Source: G965212005 sp965212005 (GTDB lineage Bacteria; Pseudomonadota; Gammaproteobacteria; Porifericomitales; Porifericomitaceae). Taken from it: a DNA stretch of 64,000 bases. The stretch covers positions 2,232,001-2,296,000 of the forward strand of contig OZ243038.1 of assembly GCA_965212005.1 (NCBI GenBank). Direction: 5' to 3'. The position numbers and the translations under genes were made by a program. Below the pieces are notes generated by a model. It was not told the origin of the DNA and ran no database searches. It saw nothing but the letters and a program-made list of their open reading frames with translations. Positions 16,630-25,700 of this stretch are shown here, piece by piece (position 1 is the first letter of the stretch; the number at the start of each line of letters is the position of its first letter).

Positions 16630-17193
16630 GGTTCAAGATGCTTTAAGCGGTCTATTTCGTATAGATTTCAGCAGGTATTTATACATATTTTCATGGCGCA
16701 TATTGAAGCGAAACTCGCACTCTTTCAAGCGGTAATAAAACATCTGTTTGTGAATACCCCGAAAGCGGGCAAGGCGCACCTTGCACCGCCCCCGGAAGTT
16801 CTCAATTCCGTCGCTATAAACCGCCATCTGCTTACTGGTCCGGCCCTCGATAATCGGCAGGATTTCAGCCATAGAGCAGTTTTTAACCACCTGCGTATAC
16901 ACCTTGCCGCCACGCTTGGACATGCCGAACACCGGCGTTTTCCGAGCGGCACCGCGCCCGCGCCCGCCGCGTACCCGGCGGGGCCCGAAGTAGCTTTCAT
17001 CCAACTCAACCGCGCCCTCGTCAAAGGGGCTGGCGCGCTCGCATTCATGGGCGACGTGTGGTCTGATATGATGGAACAAACGGTTTGCCGCAGGGCGGCT
17101 GATCCCGGCGATTTGGGCGACTTTGCAAGCCTCGATATCGAGGCAAAACAGGCGCAGAATCTGGCAGAATTTCGCCTCAAAGTATCTTGAACC
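16630..17193 (-). mobile_element. IS1595/IS1016-type element, internally deleted (564 bp)
   Basis: The element is bounded by imperfect inverted repeats (GGTTCAAGATGCTTTAAG at the left; GGTTCAAGATACTTTGAG at the right, read inward) and by an exact 8-bp target duplication. Full IS1016-type elements run about 700 bp, and the missing length agrees with the internal gap in its transposase. It is inserted just 2 nt, beyond the duplicated bases, before the yhdP ATG. Confidence 0.85.
16633..17180 (-). pseudogene. IS1595-family transposase with internal deletion
   Basis: Read on the minus strand, the frame runs YFEAKFCQILRLFCLDIEAC, then an HTH-like segment (AGISRPAANRLFHHIRPH) and the first catalytic region VELDESYFGPRR. 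GRGRGAARKTPVFGMSKRGG and AVYSDG (second Asp) follow. From there it jumps directly to IENFRGRCKVRLARFRGI (the Glu region) and ends LLKSIRNRPLKAS. In intact relatives about 40 residues lie between the YTD/YSD Asp and the IENFW motif, so an in-frame deletion has removed them. An ATG start is not obvious before 17079. The enzyme is presumably inactive but the ends may still be mobile in trans. Confidence 0.8.
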
Positions 17194-17201
17194 TTATTTT
17201 A
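17194..17201. repeat. Target-site duplication, right copy (TTATTTTA)
   Basis: Exact repeat of 16622-16629; see the IS1595-like element. Confidence 0.85.
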
Positions 17202-17203
17202 TA

Positions 17204-20200
17204 ATGGACAATCCTCAAGGTTCTTCCTCTTCCGTCTTTATGGCGGGCGCCACGGCGGTGCGGGAGTTGGTTCGGCGCGTGCTCACTGTCAGTGCGGTGC
17301 TGGTTACGCTGGTGGTGGTGGTGCTGCTGATTTTTCGCTTTTCCTGGCTGTACCTGGGCGGCCGGGAGGTGCGGGTGCAGGAATTGCTTGGCAATTATTT
17401 GCAGCGTCCGGTGCAGATTGAGTCCCTGAACGCGAGTTGGCACGGCTGGGATCCGCAGCTGGATCTGTCCGGCATTACGCTGCCCTCCTCGGATCCGGAA
17501 CTGCCGCCGGTGCAGATACAACAGCTGCATCTGCGCCTGTCCCTGCTGTCGCTGTTGATCAGCGATAATCCGTTCATCCGCGGTGCCTATGTCGATGGTG
17601 TGCAACTGAGTCTGCCGGCGCCATCGGTGTCACTGCCGACTTCTCTTGACGTTATGGTTCCGTCCGTTGAAGCGGCTGACCCGCAGGGTGCGCCGAAAGA
17701 GGTGTTGGCATTGGCATCGTTACTGCGGCAAATCCAGATTCTGCACGTGCGAAACATCCAGCTCAGCTGGTTGCGCTCTTCCGGCGACGTGCTGCAGTGG
17801 CCTGACCTGGAGCTGGCCGAGCTGCACTATCGGCATCGCTTTCGCAAGCATCATCTGCAGATCCAGGTGCAGCCACCGCCCAGCCATGCGCAGGCACTGC
17901 AGTTTAGATTCAGTTGGCAGGGCGACCCGCTCCTGGGTGAGCAGCCCGTGCAGATTTACGCGCAGGGGCAGGAAGTGCAACTGGAGTCTTGGCTGCAGCA
18001 GGATCCAGTGCTGCTGGAAGCCAGCGGCCTGCACTTGGATTCCGCGCGTTTTGACCTGGAAGGGTGGGGTAGTTGGCGGGCCGGCAAGCTGCGCTGGATG
18101 CGCCTGCGCACACTGGGAGACATAACCTTGGACACCGGCGGCAAGAGCCTGCAAGTGCAGGACCTGGCGGCCTGGTGGAGCATCGATCAGCGCCGTGCCG
18201 GGGGCAGGTATTGGGGGCTGAAGGTGGATCGCATGCACACCGACGCCGCGGTCTGGCCGGCTTTTGCGCTTCGGGCTCTGCAGTACCCGGACGGCCGGCG
18301 TTGGGATGCGCACCTGAGCCGTTTTCCGCTGGACCGGCTGCACGGCTTGCTGCCCTTTCTGCCCCCGTTGCCGCAGCAGGAGCAGCAATGGTTGCAGGCG
18401 CACGAATTCAGCGGTGAATTGCGCGATCTGCGCGCCCGCCTGCATCTGCCTGCAGGGGCGCAGCCCAAGTTCGCGCTGAATTTGGAGCTGGCCGACGTTG
18501 CCTTGCGCGGGGAACAGGTATATCAATGGGACGGGCTGCAGGGGCGCCTGCGCTTTGGCACGCGCGGCGGGGCGGCGGAGTTGCAATCCGGCCCGGTGGA
18601 GATCGATCTGCCTCGACTGCTGGCCCATCCGCTGGACTTGGAAACAATGGAGTTTCGGTTGGCCTGGTTCGGGTGGGATACGGATCAGGCCCGTGTTCTC
18701 GTACAGCCGATACAGGCGCAAGTAGACGGGGGAAAGGTAGAACTTCATGCCGATCTGCAGTGGCGGGACAAAGCCCTGAGCGGAGCTGGACTATTCCTTA
18801 AAATGAAAGATTTGCCGGTACAGACGGTGACCAAGCGGTTGCCGCTCACTCTGCCGGACGTTGTCCATCAGACCGTGCAGCAAATCCTTCCCTCCGGAAA
18901 CGTGGATCAAGGCACCTTGCTCTACCGCCATTCCATTCAGGAAGGCAAGCGCGTTGACTATGACAGGGTGGACCGCTTCCAGTTTTACGCGGAACTGGTT
19001 GACGCCGAAATCAACCTGGGAGCTCCGGTGCCTCCGCTGCAGCAAGTGCATGGCTGGGTGCTGTTCGACGGATTTTCGCTGCAGGCTGGAATGGATAACG
19101 GGCTCTGGCTGCATTCCTCCGTCGCCGGGACACAGTTGCAGTATGCCGATCTGAGAAAGCCTCGCCTGCAAGGGCAGCTGTACCTGGCCGGTGACCTGAA
19201 AGACGTGCATCAATTGCTGGCGGTCAGCGGGATGAGCAGGTCGCACGGGTGGAACTATGCGGGCGATCAACAACTCGTGCTGGACGTTGCGCAGGACGCG
19301 GAGCGCAAATTCGTGCTCCATTCGGGGAAGATGCAGATCGAAGGAGGCACATTGCATAACGATAAAGACTGGGGACTGCGCGAGATCGTCGGAGAGTTGC
19401 AGATCGATGACGGTGTTTTGCGGGCGCGTGAGCTGCAAGCTCGCTACCAGGGCTTCCCGGTGCATCTGGACCTGGATCTTCAATTGGATCCATCGTCTCC
19501 GGCATTGCAGTTTGCGTTGCGCGGGAATGCCGATGCGACCGCCATCAGGGAGGAGTTGCACTGGCATTGGCCTGAAGCAGGCCCGGTGCTGGATCGCCTG
19601 GCCGGCGCACTGTCGGGAGAAACCGGGTGGCAGGCCGAACTGCACTATCAGCCGCAGCAGGATGACCGATTGGCCGCCTGGGATATGAAGGTGCGCTCTG
19701 ATCTCTCTGGCCTGCGCATCGATCTGCCTGCTCCGCTGGGCAAGGCGGAGGCGTCGCCTATTGACAACATGCAATTGAAGTTACGGTACCAGGAGGGTTC
19801 CCTGCACACGGCTGCGCTGGACTACGACGGGATACAGCTGCTCTGGGAGTCAGGCTTGGCTGCGGACGAGGCTCAATCGGGTTGGCAATTGCACGGCGAG
19901 ATGCCGGAATTTTCGATGGCGGGGTGGAGCGAGTGGCTTACCTCCGGGGAGCCGATGTGGTCGGATGAAGAGCAGGGCTTCGCCGGTGGCGGGAGCCATT
20001 TGCAGCTCGACTTGAAGGTTTCCCGCCTGGAACTGTTCGGCAATGATTATACGAATCTGACGATCAAGAAACTGGATACAGCGACGCAAGCGCAGATCCG
20101 TTTACACAGCGATCAGTTGATCGGAGCACTCTCTATTCCTCCGCAGGATGACGCCGGGCACAAGTCTCCCTGGAAGCTGGATATTGAGCATTGGTATTTG

Positions 20201-21181
20201 CCCGAGGCAGCGGCAAAAGAAGAGGGCGAATCGGATTGGGTACGGAACCGTGCACCATCCCGGGAGGACAGCGAGCGCCCCCAGGTCGATCCGCGCCGGA
20301 TACCGGAGTTGGACGTACGTATTGAGCAGATACACCAGGGCGATGAGCTGTTGGGCAGTGTGCAGTTGCAGTCTCGGAAGCAGCCGCAGGGGCTGGATTT
20401 CCCTGTTTTTGAACTGCAGGGAGAAGGTCTGAGCCTGAACGGCTCGGGCTCCTGGCTGCTACTGCCGGAAGGCATACAGACGGCGCTGCGCCTTGATATC
20501 AAGGCGGATGTGTTCAACTCGCTCTCAAGGTTGTTGGGCGAGCACTCCGACGTGATTGTAGATGGGGGCGGCGCTCTCAGCCTGGATATGCGCTGGCCGG
20601 GCTCTCCCGCCGACTACCAGCTCTTGCAGATGGAGGGCAGCCTGAACGTGGATTTAGGCAAAGGCCAGCTGAACTTCGGATCAGGCGGCACCTGGCTGCT
20701 GGGTCTGCTCAATCTGAATGGCTTGCTGCGTTTTATGGCGTTGGATTTCTCTCAACTGCTCAGCAATAAAGTGAAATTCGACAGCATCAAGGGAACCTTC
20801 GATTTGCAGGACGGAAATGCACACACTCAAGACTTGAAGCTGATCGGCCCCACGCTGGACATGCACCTGACAGGCCGCAGCGGACTCATGGAGCAAGACT
20901 ACGATCAGTCCGTTACCGTAGTTCCTCATCTGTCCGATAGTCTCCCATGGGTCAGCCTGATATTCGGCCCGGCCGGGATCGGCGCCGGGCTCACCTGGCA
21001 TATCTTCGGAGAGTGGAGCGGCATTCCGCAGCGCATGGACCAGGTCTTTATGCGCAAGTACCGGATCACCGGCAGTTGGGAGGAGCCGCAGGTCGAGTCT
21101 GAATACCCGGACACTGCGTCCGCTGAAGATGCTGCCGGCCCGGGCTCCGTACTGCAGGATGTGCTGAGTCCGAAGCGCTGA
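17204..21181 (+). CDS. yhdP: YhdP-family AsmA-like envelope protein
   Basis: YhdP-type proteins are very long periplasmic bridges anchored in the inner membrane that help move phospholipid to the outer membrane. The 1325-residue product has one N-terminal membrane helix (VLTVSAVLVTLVVVVLLIF) after a short cytoplasmic start. A long beta-groove region follows, with the family elements GNYLQRPVQIESLNASWHGW near the N-terminus. The C-terminal AsmA-like block includes GKGQLNFGSGGTWLLGLLNL and SLIFGPAGIGAGLTWHIFGE. The start is uncertain: ATG 17204 lies 2 nt beyond the IS target duplication, and an in-frame ATG at 17240 is also possible; neither has a clear ribosome site, which the insertion may have displaced. 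It converges on mnhB. Confidence 0.88.
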   Translation: MDNPQGSSSSVFMAGATAVRELVRRVLTVSAVLVTLVVVVLLIFRFSWLYLGGREVRVQELLGNYLQRPVQIESLNASWHGWDPQLDLSGITLPSSDPELPPVQIQQLHLRLSLLSLLISDNPFIRGAYVDGVQLSLPAPSVSLPTSLDVMVPSVEAADPQGAPKEVLALASLLRQIQILHVRNIQLSWLRSSGDVLQWPDLELAELHYRHRFRKHHLQIQVQPPPSHAQALQFRFSWQGDPLLGEQPVQIYAQGQEVQLESWLQQDPVLLEASGLHLDSARFDLEGWGSWRAGKLRWMRLRTLGDITLDTGGKSLQVQDLAAWWSIDQRRAGGRYWGLKVDRMHTDAAVWPAFALRALQYPDGRRWDAHLSRFPLDRLHGLLPFLPPLPQQEQQWLQAHEFSGELRDLRARLHLPAGAQPKFALNLELADVALRGEQVYQWDGLQGRLRFGTRGGAAELQSGPVEIDLPRLLAHPLDLETMEFRLAWFGWDTDQARVLVQPIQAQVDGGKVELHADLQWRDKALSGAGLFLKMKDLPVQTVTKRLPLTLPDVVHQTVQQILPSGNVDQGTLLYRHSIQEGKRVDYDRVDRFQFYAELVDAEINLGAPVPPLQQVHGWVLFDGFSLQAGMDNGLWLHSSVAGTQLQYADLRKPRLQGQLYLAGDLKDVHQLLAVSGMSRSHGWNYAGDQQLVLDVAQDAERKFVLHSGKMQIEGGTLHNDKDWGLREIVGELQIDDGVLRARELQARYQGFPVHLDLDLQLDPSSPALQFALRGNADATAIREELHWHWPEAGPVLDRLAGALSGETGWQAELHYQPQQDDRLAAWDMKVRSDLSGLRIDLPAPLGKAEASPIDNMQLKLRYQEGSLHTAALDYDGIQLLWESGLAADEAQSGWQLHGEMPEFSMAGWSEWLTSGEPMWSDEEQGFAGGGSHLQLDLKVSRLELFGNDYTNLTIKKLDTATQAQIRLHSDQLIGALSIPPQDDAGHKSPWKLDIEHWYLPEAAAKEEGESDWVRNRAPSREDSERPQVDPRRIPELDVRIEQIHQGDELLGSVQLQSRKQPQGLDFPVFELQGEGLSLNGSGSWLLLPEGIQTALRLDIKADVFNSLSRLLGEHSDVIVDGGGALSLDMRWPGSPADYQLLQMEGSLNVDLGKGQLNFGSGGTWLLGLLNLNGLLRFMALDFSQLLSNKVKFDSIKGTFDLQDGNAHTQDLKLIGPTLDMHLTGRSGLMEQDYDQSVTVVPHLSDSLPWVSLIFGPAGIGAGLTWHIFGEWSGIPQRMDQVFMRKYRITGSWEEPQVESEYPDTASAEDAAGPGSVLQDVLSPKR

Positions 21182-21223
21182 TCAGGTGGCGGACGGCGTC
21201 TGTGAACTCCCGGCAGCGTCCGG

Positions 21224-21625
21224 TCAGGGATGGGCGAATACGTGAAAGAATAAAATCATCGCCGAGGCCACTGTCATCCCGACGCCCAACTCGACCAGCA
21301 TGATGCCCAGATGCTGTCCGCCTATCGGCAGCGCGTCATAGTCGAGGAAGGCACCGCCACCGGCGATGCAGACCAGCCCCACGCCGATGTACAGCAAAAG
21401 CCCCAGAGACATGAACAGCCGCAGGGTAGCGAGGGGCAAAATCTTCTGTGCCCGGCGCAGGCCGGCGATCAACCCGTACAGCACCAGGCCGGAGGCAAAC
21501 ACGACGCCGGCCTGGAAGCCGCCACCGGGACCGTAGTCTCCGTGAAACTGTATATACAGCCCGAACAGCAGGATCATCGGCAGCAGGAGCCGGGCGATGA
21601 TGCGCAATACTAGGTGATGCTCCAT
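21224..21625 (-). CDS. mnhB: Na+/H+ antiporter subunit B (MnhB/MrpB)
   Basis: This small membrane subunit of the Mrp/Mnh cation-proton antiporter has four hydrophobic helices in 133 residues. The family motif is FGLYIQFHGDYGPGGGFQAG, followed by VVFASGLVLYGL and the ending VGMTVASAMILFFHVF. It is the last gene of the minus-strand run; the C and D subunits, which normally follow, are absent, and convergent yhdP comes 42 bp later. Confidence 0.9.
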   Translation of the reverse strand: MEHHLVLRIIARLLLPMILLFGLYIQFHGDYGPGGGFQAGVVFASGLVLYGLIAGLRRAQKILPLATLRLFMSLGLLLYIGVGLVCIAGGGAFLDYDALPIGGQHLGIMLVELGVGMTVASAMILFFHVFAHP

Positions 21626-21631
21626 GGCTCC

Positions 21632-22177
21632 CTATTGGGGTTTTACCGCGGCAGCGCGCCGGCGGCCGCGTCCAATCAAGGCCAGCACCCCCACGCCCGC
21701 GGTGTAGATCACAACCAACTCGCCTAATGTGTCATAGCCGCGGTAACTGGCTAACACCGAGGTGACCACGTTCGGCACCTGCAGTTCGCTGCCGCTGCCT
21801 TCCAGGTAATAGGGGCTCAGATAGCTGTTTACCGGTGAGGACGGGTCCCCAAAGCCCGGCAGGTCCCAGGAGCCGTAGCAAAGCAGGGCCGCGCACAGTG
21901 CGCATACTGGCAGCGCCGGCCATAATTTTCGCCGCGGTGCGTGCACTGCCGGGTCTGCGGGTGTATCGCTTCCCGTCAGCGCCAGGCAACTGACGAACAG
22001 CACGACCGAAATTCCGATCCCAACCACTGCCTCGGTCAGGGCGACGTCCACCGCGTTCAGCGAGACGAACAGCGCTACCGAAAACAGGCTGAAGATTCCC
22101 GCCAGCACGACAGCGGCGAAGAGTCCGCGCGAGATATTGATTTGCAATGCAGTCAGCACCATCAACGGCGGCAGCAC
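21632..22177 (-). CDS. MbhD/MbhE-like antiporter subunit (MrpA C-terminal type)
   Basis: The 181-residue membrane protein corresponds to the part of MrpA that is split off in some antiporters. The N-terminal half matches DUF4040/MbhD (RGLFAAVVLAGIFSLFSVAL, NAVDVALTEAVVGIGIS). The C-terminal half has the MbhE-like motif PNVVTSVLASYRGYDTLGEL. A GTG start at 22177 is used; the protein would more naturally begin a few codons upstream (IEALIQW), but only a non-standard ATC is there. It lies 6 nt from mnhB. Confidence 0.8.
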   Translation of the reverse strand: MLPPLMVLTALQINISRGLFAAVVLAGIFSLFSVALFVSLNAVDVALTEAVVGIGISVVLFVSCLALTGSDTPADPAVHAPRRKLWPALPVCALCAALLCYGSWDLPGFGDPSSPVNSYLSPYYLEGSGSELQVPNVVTSVLASYRGYDTLGELVVIYTAGVGVLALIGRGRRRAAAVKPQ

Positions 22178-22185
22178 CCATTGGA

Positions 22186-22515
22186 TCAGAGCTTCGATGG
22201 GGGCGCTCCTTTTTCAGGCAGCTGAATCGGCAGCCTGCCGTGCAGTGCCGCCTTGGCCAGTGCGTGTGAGGCGGTAGGGCTGGTGAGCAGGATGAACAGC
22301 AGGATCAGCATCAGCTTCAACGTGGTCAGTCCCCAGCTGGAGTACAGCATCAGTCCACCCAGCAGCAGGATGGTGCCCAGCGAGTCCGTTACGCCTGCCG
22401 CGTGTAGCCGGGTATAAAAATTCGGCAGCCGCAGCAGACCAATCCCGCCGATCAGTATAAAAATGCCGCCCGCCGCCATCAGCACTGACGCGAGCGTCTG
22501 CAGCAGTGTCATCAC
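22186..22515 (-). CDS. mnhG: Na+/H+ antiporter subunit G (MnhG/MrpG)
   Basis: This 109-residue membrane subunit shows the family signature GGIGLLRLPNFYTRLHAAGV followed by TDSLGTILLLGGL and a third helix with LLTSPTASHALAKAA. It overlaps mnhF by 4 nt and is followed by the MbhD/E-like gene. Confidence 0.93.
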   Translation of the reverse strand: MMTLLQTLASVLMAAGGIFILIGGIGLLRLPNFYTRLHAAGVTDSLGTILLLGGLMLYSSWGLTTLKLMLILLFILLTSPTASHALAKAALHGRLPIQLPEKGAPPSKL

Positions 22516-22799
22516 AGCTCCGGTTCTACGACTTCATCCGCGGAGCCACGAGCCATGTCCCGGTACTCAAAGAATTTCAGCACTGCCAGCGTGCCGATAA
22601 AATTCATCAGCGCATATACCAGCGCTATATCCAGGAAATCCGGTCGGTCGGTGCTAAAGCCGTGCAGCACGATAATCAGCACCGTGATCGTGCCCATCGT
22701 GTTGGCCGCCAGCAGCCGATCATATAGCGTCGGGCCGCGCAGGGCTCGCAGCAGTACCAGCATCAGCGCTGCCAGCACGCACAGCATGGCCGCGCTCAA
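22512..22799 (-). CDS. mnhF: Na+/H+ antiporter subunit F (MnhF/MrpF)
   Basis: The 95-residue three-helix membrane subunit carries the typical block RALRGPTLYDRLLAANTMGT and DFLDIALVYALMNFIGTLAV. It overlaps both mnhE and mnhG by 4 nt, showing tight translational coupling. Confidence 0.93.
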   Translation of the reverse strand: MSAAMLCVLAALMLVLLRALRGPTLYDRLLAANTMGTITVLIIVLHGFSTDRPDFLDIALVYALMNFIGTLAVLKFFEYRDMARGSADEVVEPEL

Positions 22800-23311
22800 G
22801 TTCTCCTCTCCTCCAGCACTGCCACCCTGCGCTCCATCTCTCCGCTCTCCAGTACCTCGGACTCGCCGCTCAAGGCGTGGACTTCTACGTGATCCGAGTC
22901 TATCTGGACCGTAACCGTGCCCGGCGTCAGCGTAATCGAGTTGGCATAAATCATTCTGCGCAAGTCATCTTCCAGCTTGCAGGGCAGGCTCAGCAGGCGC
23001 GGTCGAATGGGCAACTGCGGCGATAGAATGCGCCTGCTGACGTCCAGGCTGGATTTGACGATCTGCCATAACAGCCATCCCCAGTAAGGCGCCAGCGCAA
23101 ATACCCGCAACCGGTAGGGGTGCTCCTCGGGATCGATCATCTCCATGCGCAGCGTCAGCCAAAGCACCAGGCTGATTGACAGCACGCCCAGCCCGAGCAA
23201 CAAAAGCTCCGCCCGCCCGGACAAACTTAACCATAGCACCGAAAGCGCCACACACAGGCTCAGCATTGAAACAGCATGCCGGGAGCGCCAGCGCTTTCCT
23301 GCCTCATTCAC
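22796..23311 (-). CDS. mnhE: Na+/H+ antiporter subunit E (MnhE/MrpE)
   Basis: Two N-terminal membrane helices (MLSLCVALSVLWLSLSG and LLLLGLGVLSISLVLWLTL) are followed by the cytoplasmic domain with YWGWLLWQIVKSSLDVSRRI and the MrpE motif NSITLTPGTVTVQIDSDHVE. I placed the start at the GTG at 23311 (171 residues); the frame runs further upstream but that part is the shadow of the preceding gene. Confidence 0.88.
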   Translation of the reverse strand: MNEAGKRWRSRHAVSMLSLCVALSVLWLSLSGRAELLLLGLGVLSISLVLWLTLRMEMIDPEEHPYRLRVFALAPYWGWLLWQIVKSSLDVSRRILSPQLPIRPRLLSLPCKLEDDLRRMIYANSITLTPGTVTVQIDSDHVEVHALSGESEVLESGEMERRVAVLEERRT

Positions 23312-23339
23312 GAGGGTTGACTTTCCACGCCGTGCGCAG

Positions 23340-23603
23340 TTAACCGCCGCCGCGCAGGAAGTGCCGGTCGAATTGCCGCAGGAAAGCTTGCATCTCCTCC
23401 TCCGGGCAATCCGGAAACTCCAGGCTGATTTCCATGACCGAAAACTGCAGCACCCCCAGCTTTCTGTCCTCGCCGGCATGAAAACGGATGTAGACGGTGC
23501 CCAGCGAGGCATTCACTACGGCGTGGTCTTCTTCCAGCCGCCAGTCGTAGCCGCTCATTGCGTTGGGCAGCAGGCGCAGCCATTCCTGCCGGGTCAGGCT
23601 CAT
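23340..23603 (-). CDS. Conserved hypothetical protein ending FDRHFLRGGG
   Basis: The 87-residue product starts MSLTRQEWLRLLPNAMSGYD and ends QAFLRQFDRHFLRGGG. This layout (short LTREEFLRLLP start, beta-rich middle, FDRxFxRGGG end) occurs in an uncharacterised proteobacterial family that I recall but cannot name. It is 28 nt upstream of mnhE and may be co-transcribed with it. No function is proposed. Confidence 0.6.
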   Translation of the reverse strand: MSLTRQEWLRLLPNAMSGYDWRLEEDHAVVNASLGTVYIRFHAGEDRKLGVLQFSVMEISLEFPDCPEEEMQAFLRQFDRHFLRGGG

Positions 23604-23863
23604 GCTGCGCTGAAAGCGACGCACCGGCGTGCCTGACGACGTTGGGCGCGGGACGCCCGGGTTCACTGCGCGCAAGCTTCCGCAAGGGCGTTGTCATCCG
23701 TGTCCTGGCAGCGAGCGAGACAATGGCCAGCGCCTTTCCTGCCGCGGGGCATCAGCAGGCTGCCGGAGAGACGGGCGGCATGAACCCGGCGCAGGGCCGG
23801 CAGCGCGGCTCTGCCCGTTGCCGTGGGCCGGCGCGGGTAGAGCAGGGTTGCACAGGGAAACGT

Positions 23864-24121
23864 TCAGCCACCGGCAACGGGCGGCCAGATTGCCAGGGTA
23901 TCGCCTTCCCGAAAGGGGGTGCGGGCGCGCTCGTCAGGATTCAGGTAGATCCCGTTCAGCAGCACCAAGTGCGCCAGGTGTTCCGGGATCTGGTAGCGAT
24001 CTATGATCTCGGCGGGGGTGCTGTCGTCCGAGACCTGGAGCTCCATTACGCGATCATTTGCTTCCGGCGGCAAGTAACTGCCCAGGGAGGCATACAGTTT
24101 CAGCCGGATGCGCTTGCTCAT
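23864..24121 (-). CDS. MoaD/ThiS-like sulfur-carrier protein
   Basis: The 85-residue beta-grasp protein ends in the diglycine VAGG that receives sulfur as a thiocarboxylate. Other family elements are VLLNGIYLNPDERARTPFRE and GDTLAIWPPVAGG. It sits 49 nt behind the FAD subunit of the aldehyde oxidoreductase, so it most likely supplies sulfur to the pterin of the tungsten cofactor, as MoaD-like genes in aor operons are thought to do. A separate role in another sulfur pathway is possible. Confidence 0.85.
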   Translation of the reverse strand: MSKRIRLKLYASLGSYLPPEANDRVMELQVSDDSTPAEIIDRYQIPEHLAHLVLLNGIYLNPDERARTPFREGDTLAIWPPVAGG

Positions 24122-24170
24122 CTCCGATATGCCTCAAACGTACTTTTTTGCGATCGCTCCGGCAAAGGTT

Positions 24171-25439
24171 CTATGCCAACAGCATCCCGGCATTGTGTCC
24201 AATCGCCTGCGTGCATCCCAAATAGGCTTCCATGATTTTGCTCGGATCCCGCATCAGGGATTCCTTCCACTTGCCAAGTCGCACTCGGGCTTGGATCAAG
24301 CCGCGCAATACGCCAACGTGCGGGATAATCCCAATCGCCTGGGCGCCTACCAACTGCTCCTCCTGGAATTGCAGGTTCAGGTAGCGATATCGGGATTCAT
24401 CGTACAGCGCCGCGGAATCCCCGCCCTTTACCCCCTGCCACAACCCGAAGGAATTGGAGACCAGCCCCAGCGTGTCGAGCACGTTCATGTTTACGCTGCC
24501 CGGGTGCAGCACCCTGCGTCCGGTCATGTTCAGGGCGGCGATGCGCCCATGCTCGGCCGCAGTCGGTTGAATGGCCTGCACGCTGTACTCTCCGGTGGAA
24601 AAATCCTTGCCCTGGCAGACGTCGCCTGCTGCGTAAATGCTGGCCTGGTTGCTTTGCAGATACTGATTGACCAGCACGCCAAAATCCGTGTTCACGTCGC
24701 TGTCTTGCAGGAAATCAATTTGAGGCTTCACGCCGGTGGCGCAGATGACCAGGTCTGCCGGCAGCGTCTTGCCGTCTTGCAGGTAAACCGCCAGGTTCGA
24801 TCCCGCCTGTTGGATCCGCTCTATCCTGGTCGACGTGTGCACCTGCACGCCCTTATCGATGCACCATTTTTTGAGTAGTCCGCCCGCCTTTTGATCCAGC
24901 ATGCGCGGTACCATGCGGTCTCCCATTTCCACTACGGTCAGCTGGCTGCCGCGCCGTACCAGCGCCTCAAGCAGGATGCAGCCGATGAAGCCGGCTCCCA
25001 TCAATACGACTCGGGAGCCCTTGCCGGCGCGCCGGGCGATCTCCCGACTGTCCTGCAGCGTCCAGCAGCACAGTACGCCTGGTAGTTTCGCTCCTTCGAT
25101 AGGCGGACGCAAAGCCACCGAACCGGTGGCGATCAGCAGCCGGTCAAAGGACAGCGTGTCTCCTCCCTTCAAGTGAACCTGGCGCGTGGCCGATTCCAGG
25201 CGGGTCACGCGATCCTGCAGCAAACGGATCCCGAGTTTGTCGTAGTATTCCTGACCGGAGCGCAAATGCGCGCCTTGTTCCTGGATCCGCCCGCTCAGGT
25301 AATAGGGCAGTGCCATGCGGGAGTAGGGAGGCTCTGATTCCTCGCCGATTATGGTGATCGGACTGTCGGGATCCAATTGCCGCAGGTGCTCGGCAGCCAC
25401 CACGCCGGCCGGCCCGGCGCCAATGATCAGGTAATTCAT
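24171..25439 (-). CDS. aorC: FAD/NAD(P) oxidoreductase, AorC-like subunit
   Basis: This 422-residue flavoprotein has the N-terminal FAD motif YLIIGAGPAGVVAAEHLRQL, the NAD(P) motif VVLMGAGFIGCILLEAL and the FAD-end motif ASIYAAGDVCQG. The C-terminal 100 residues form a dimerisation-like domain. In Aromatoleum the AorABC aldehyde oxidoreductase uses such a subunit to pass electrons between Fe-S clusters and NAD. The order here (Fe-S protein, AOR, FAD protein, MoaD-like) is the same, which supports the call; without context it could be a rubredoxin or nitrite-reductase-type reductase. Confidence 0.82.
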   Translation of the reverse strand: MNYLIIGAGPAGVVAAEHLRQLDPDSPITIIGEESEPPYSRMALPYYLSGRIQEQGAHLRSGQEYYDKLGIRLLQDRVTRLESATRQVHLKGGDTLSFDRLLIATGSVALRPPIEGAKLPGVLCCWTLQDSREIARRAGKGSRVVLMGAGFIGCILLEALVRRGSQLTVVEMGDRMVPRMLDQKAGGLLKKWCIDKGVQVHTSTRIERIQQAGSNLAVYLQDGKTLPADLVICATGVKPQIDFLQDSDVNTDFGVLVNQYLQSNQASIYAAGDVCQGKDFSTGEYSVQAIQPTAAEHGRIAALNMTGRRVLHPGSVNMNVLDTLGLVSNSFGLWQGVKGGDSAALYDESRYRYLNLQFQEEQLVGAQAIGIIPHVGVLRGLIQARVRLGKWKESLMRDPSKIMEAYLGCTQAIGHNAGMLLA

Positions 25440-25700
25440 GTTTGTGTCCTCCGGGACTGGATCAGTTCTTGTAATGTGGCGTGCTGTGTATCGTGCTTGC
25501 CAAGAATCTTATTCATCAACAAGTTGCCTTTCAAGACGCGGCTCTTGCTCCCTTGACTGCTGGTTCCCAGATCGCATCCATGTCCTCCATAGCCCTGCCG
25601 GGCTTGGGTTCAAAACGACCGTATATCGGTCTGGCAATCGCCGTGACTGCCTCCTGGCTTCAGCCGGGGAGGGACTGCGCGCGACCTCAGGCGGGGACGA

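Noticed and set aside
16570..17190. 206-codon plus-strand frame across the IS1595-like element
   Set aside because: Antisense to the transposase, whose catalytic motifs read on the other strand.
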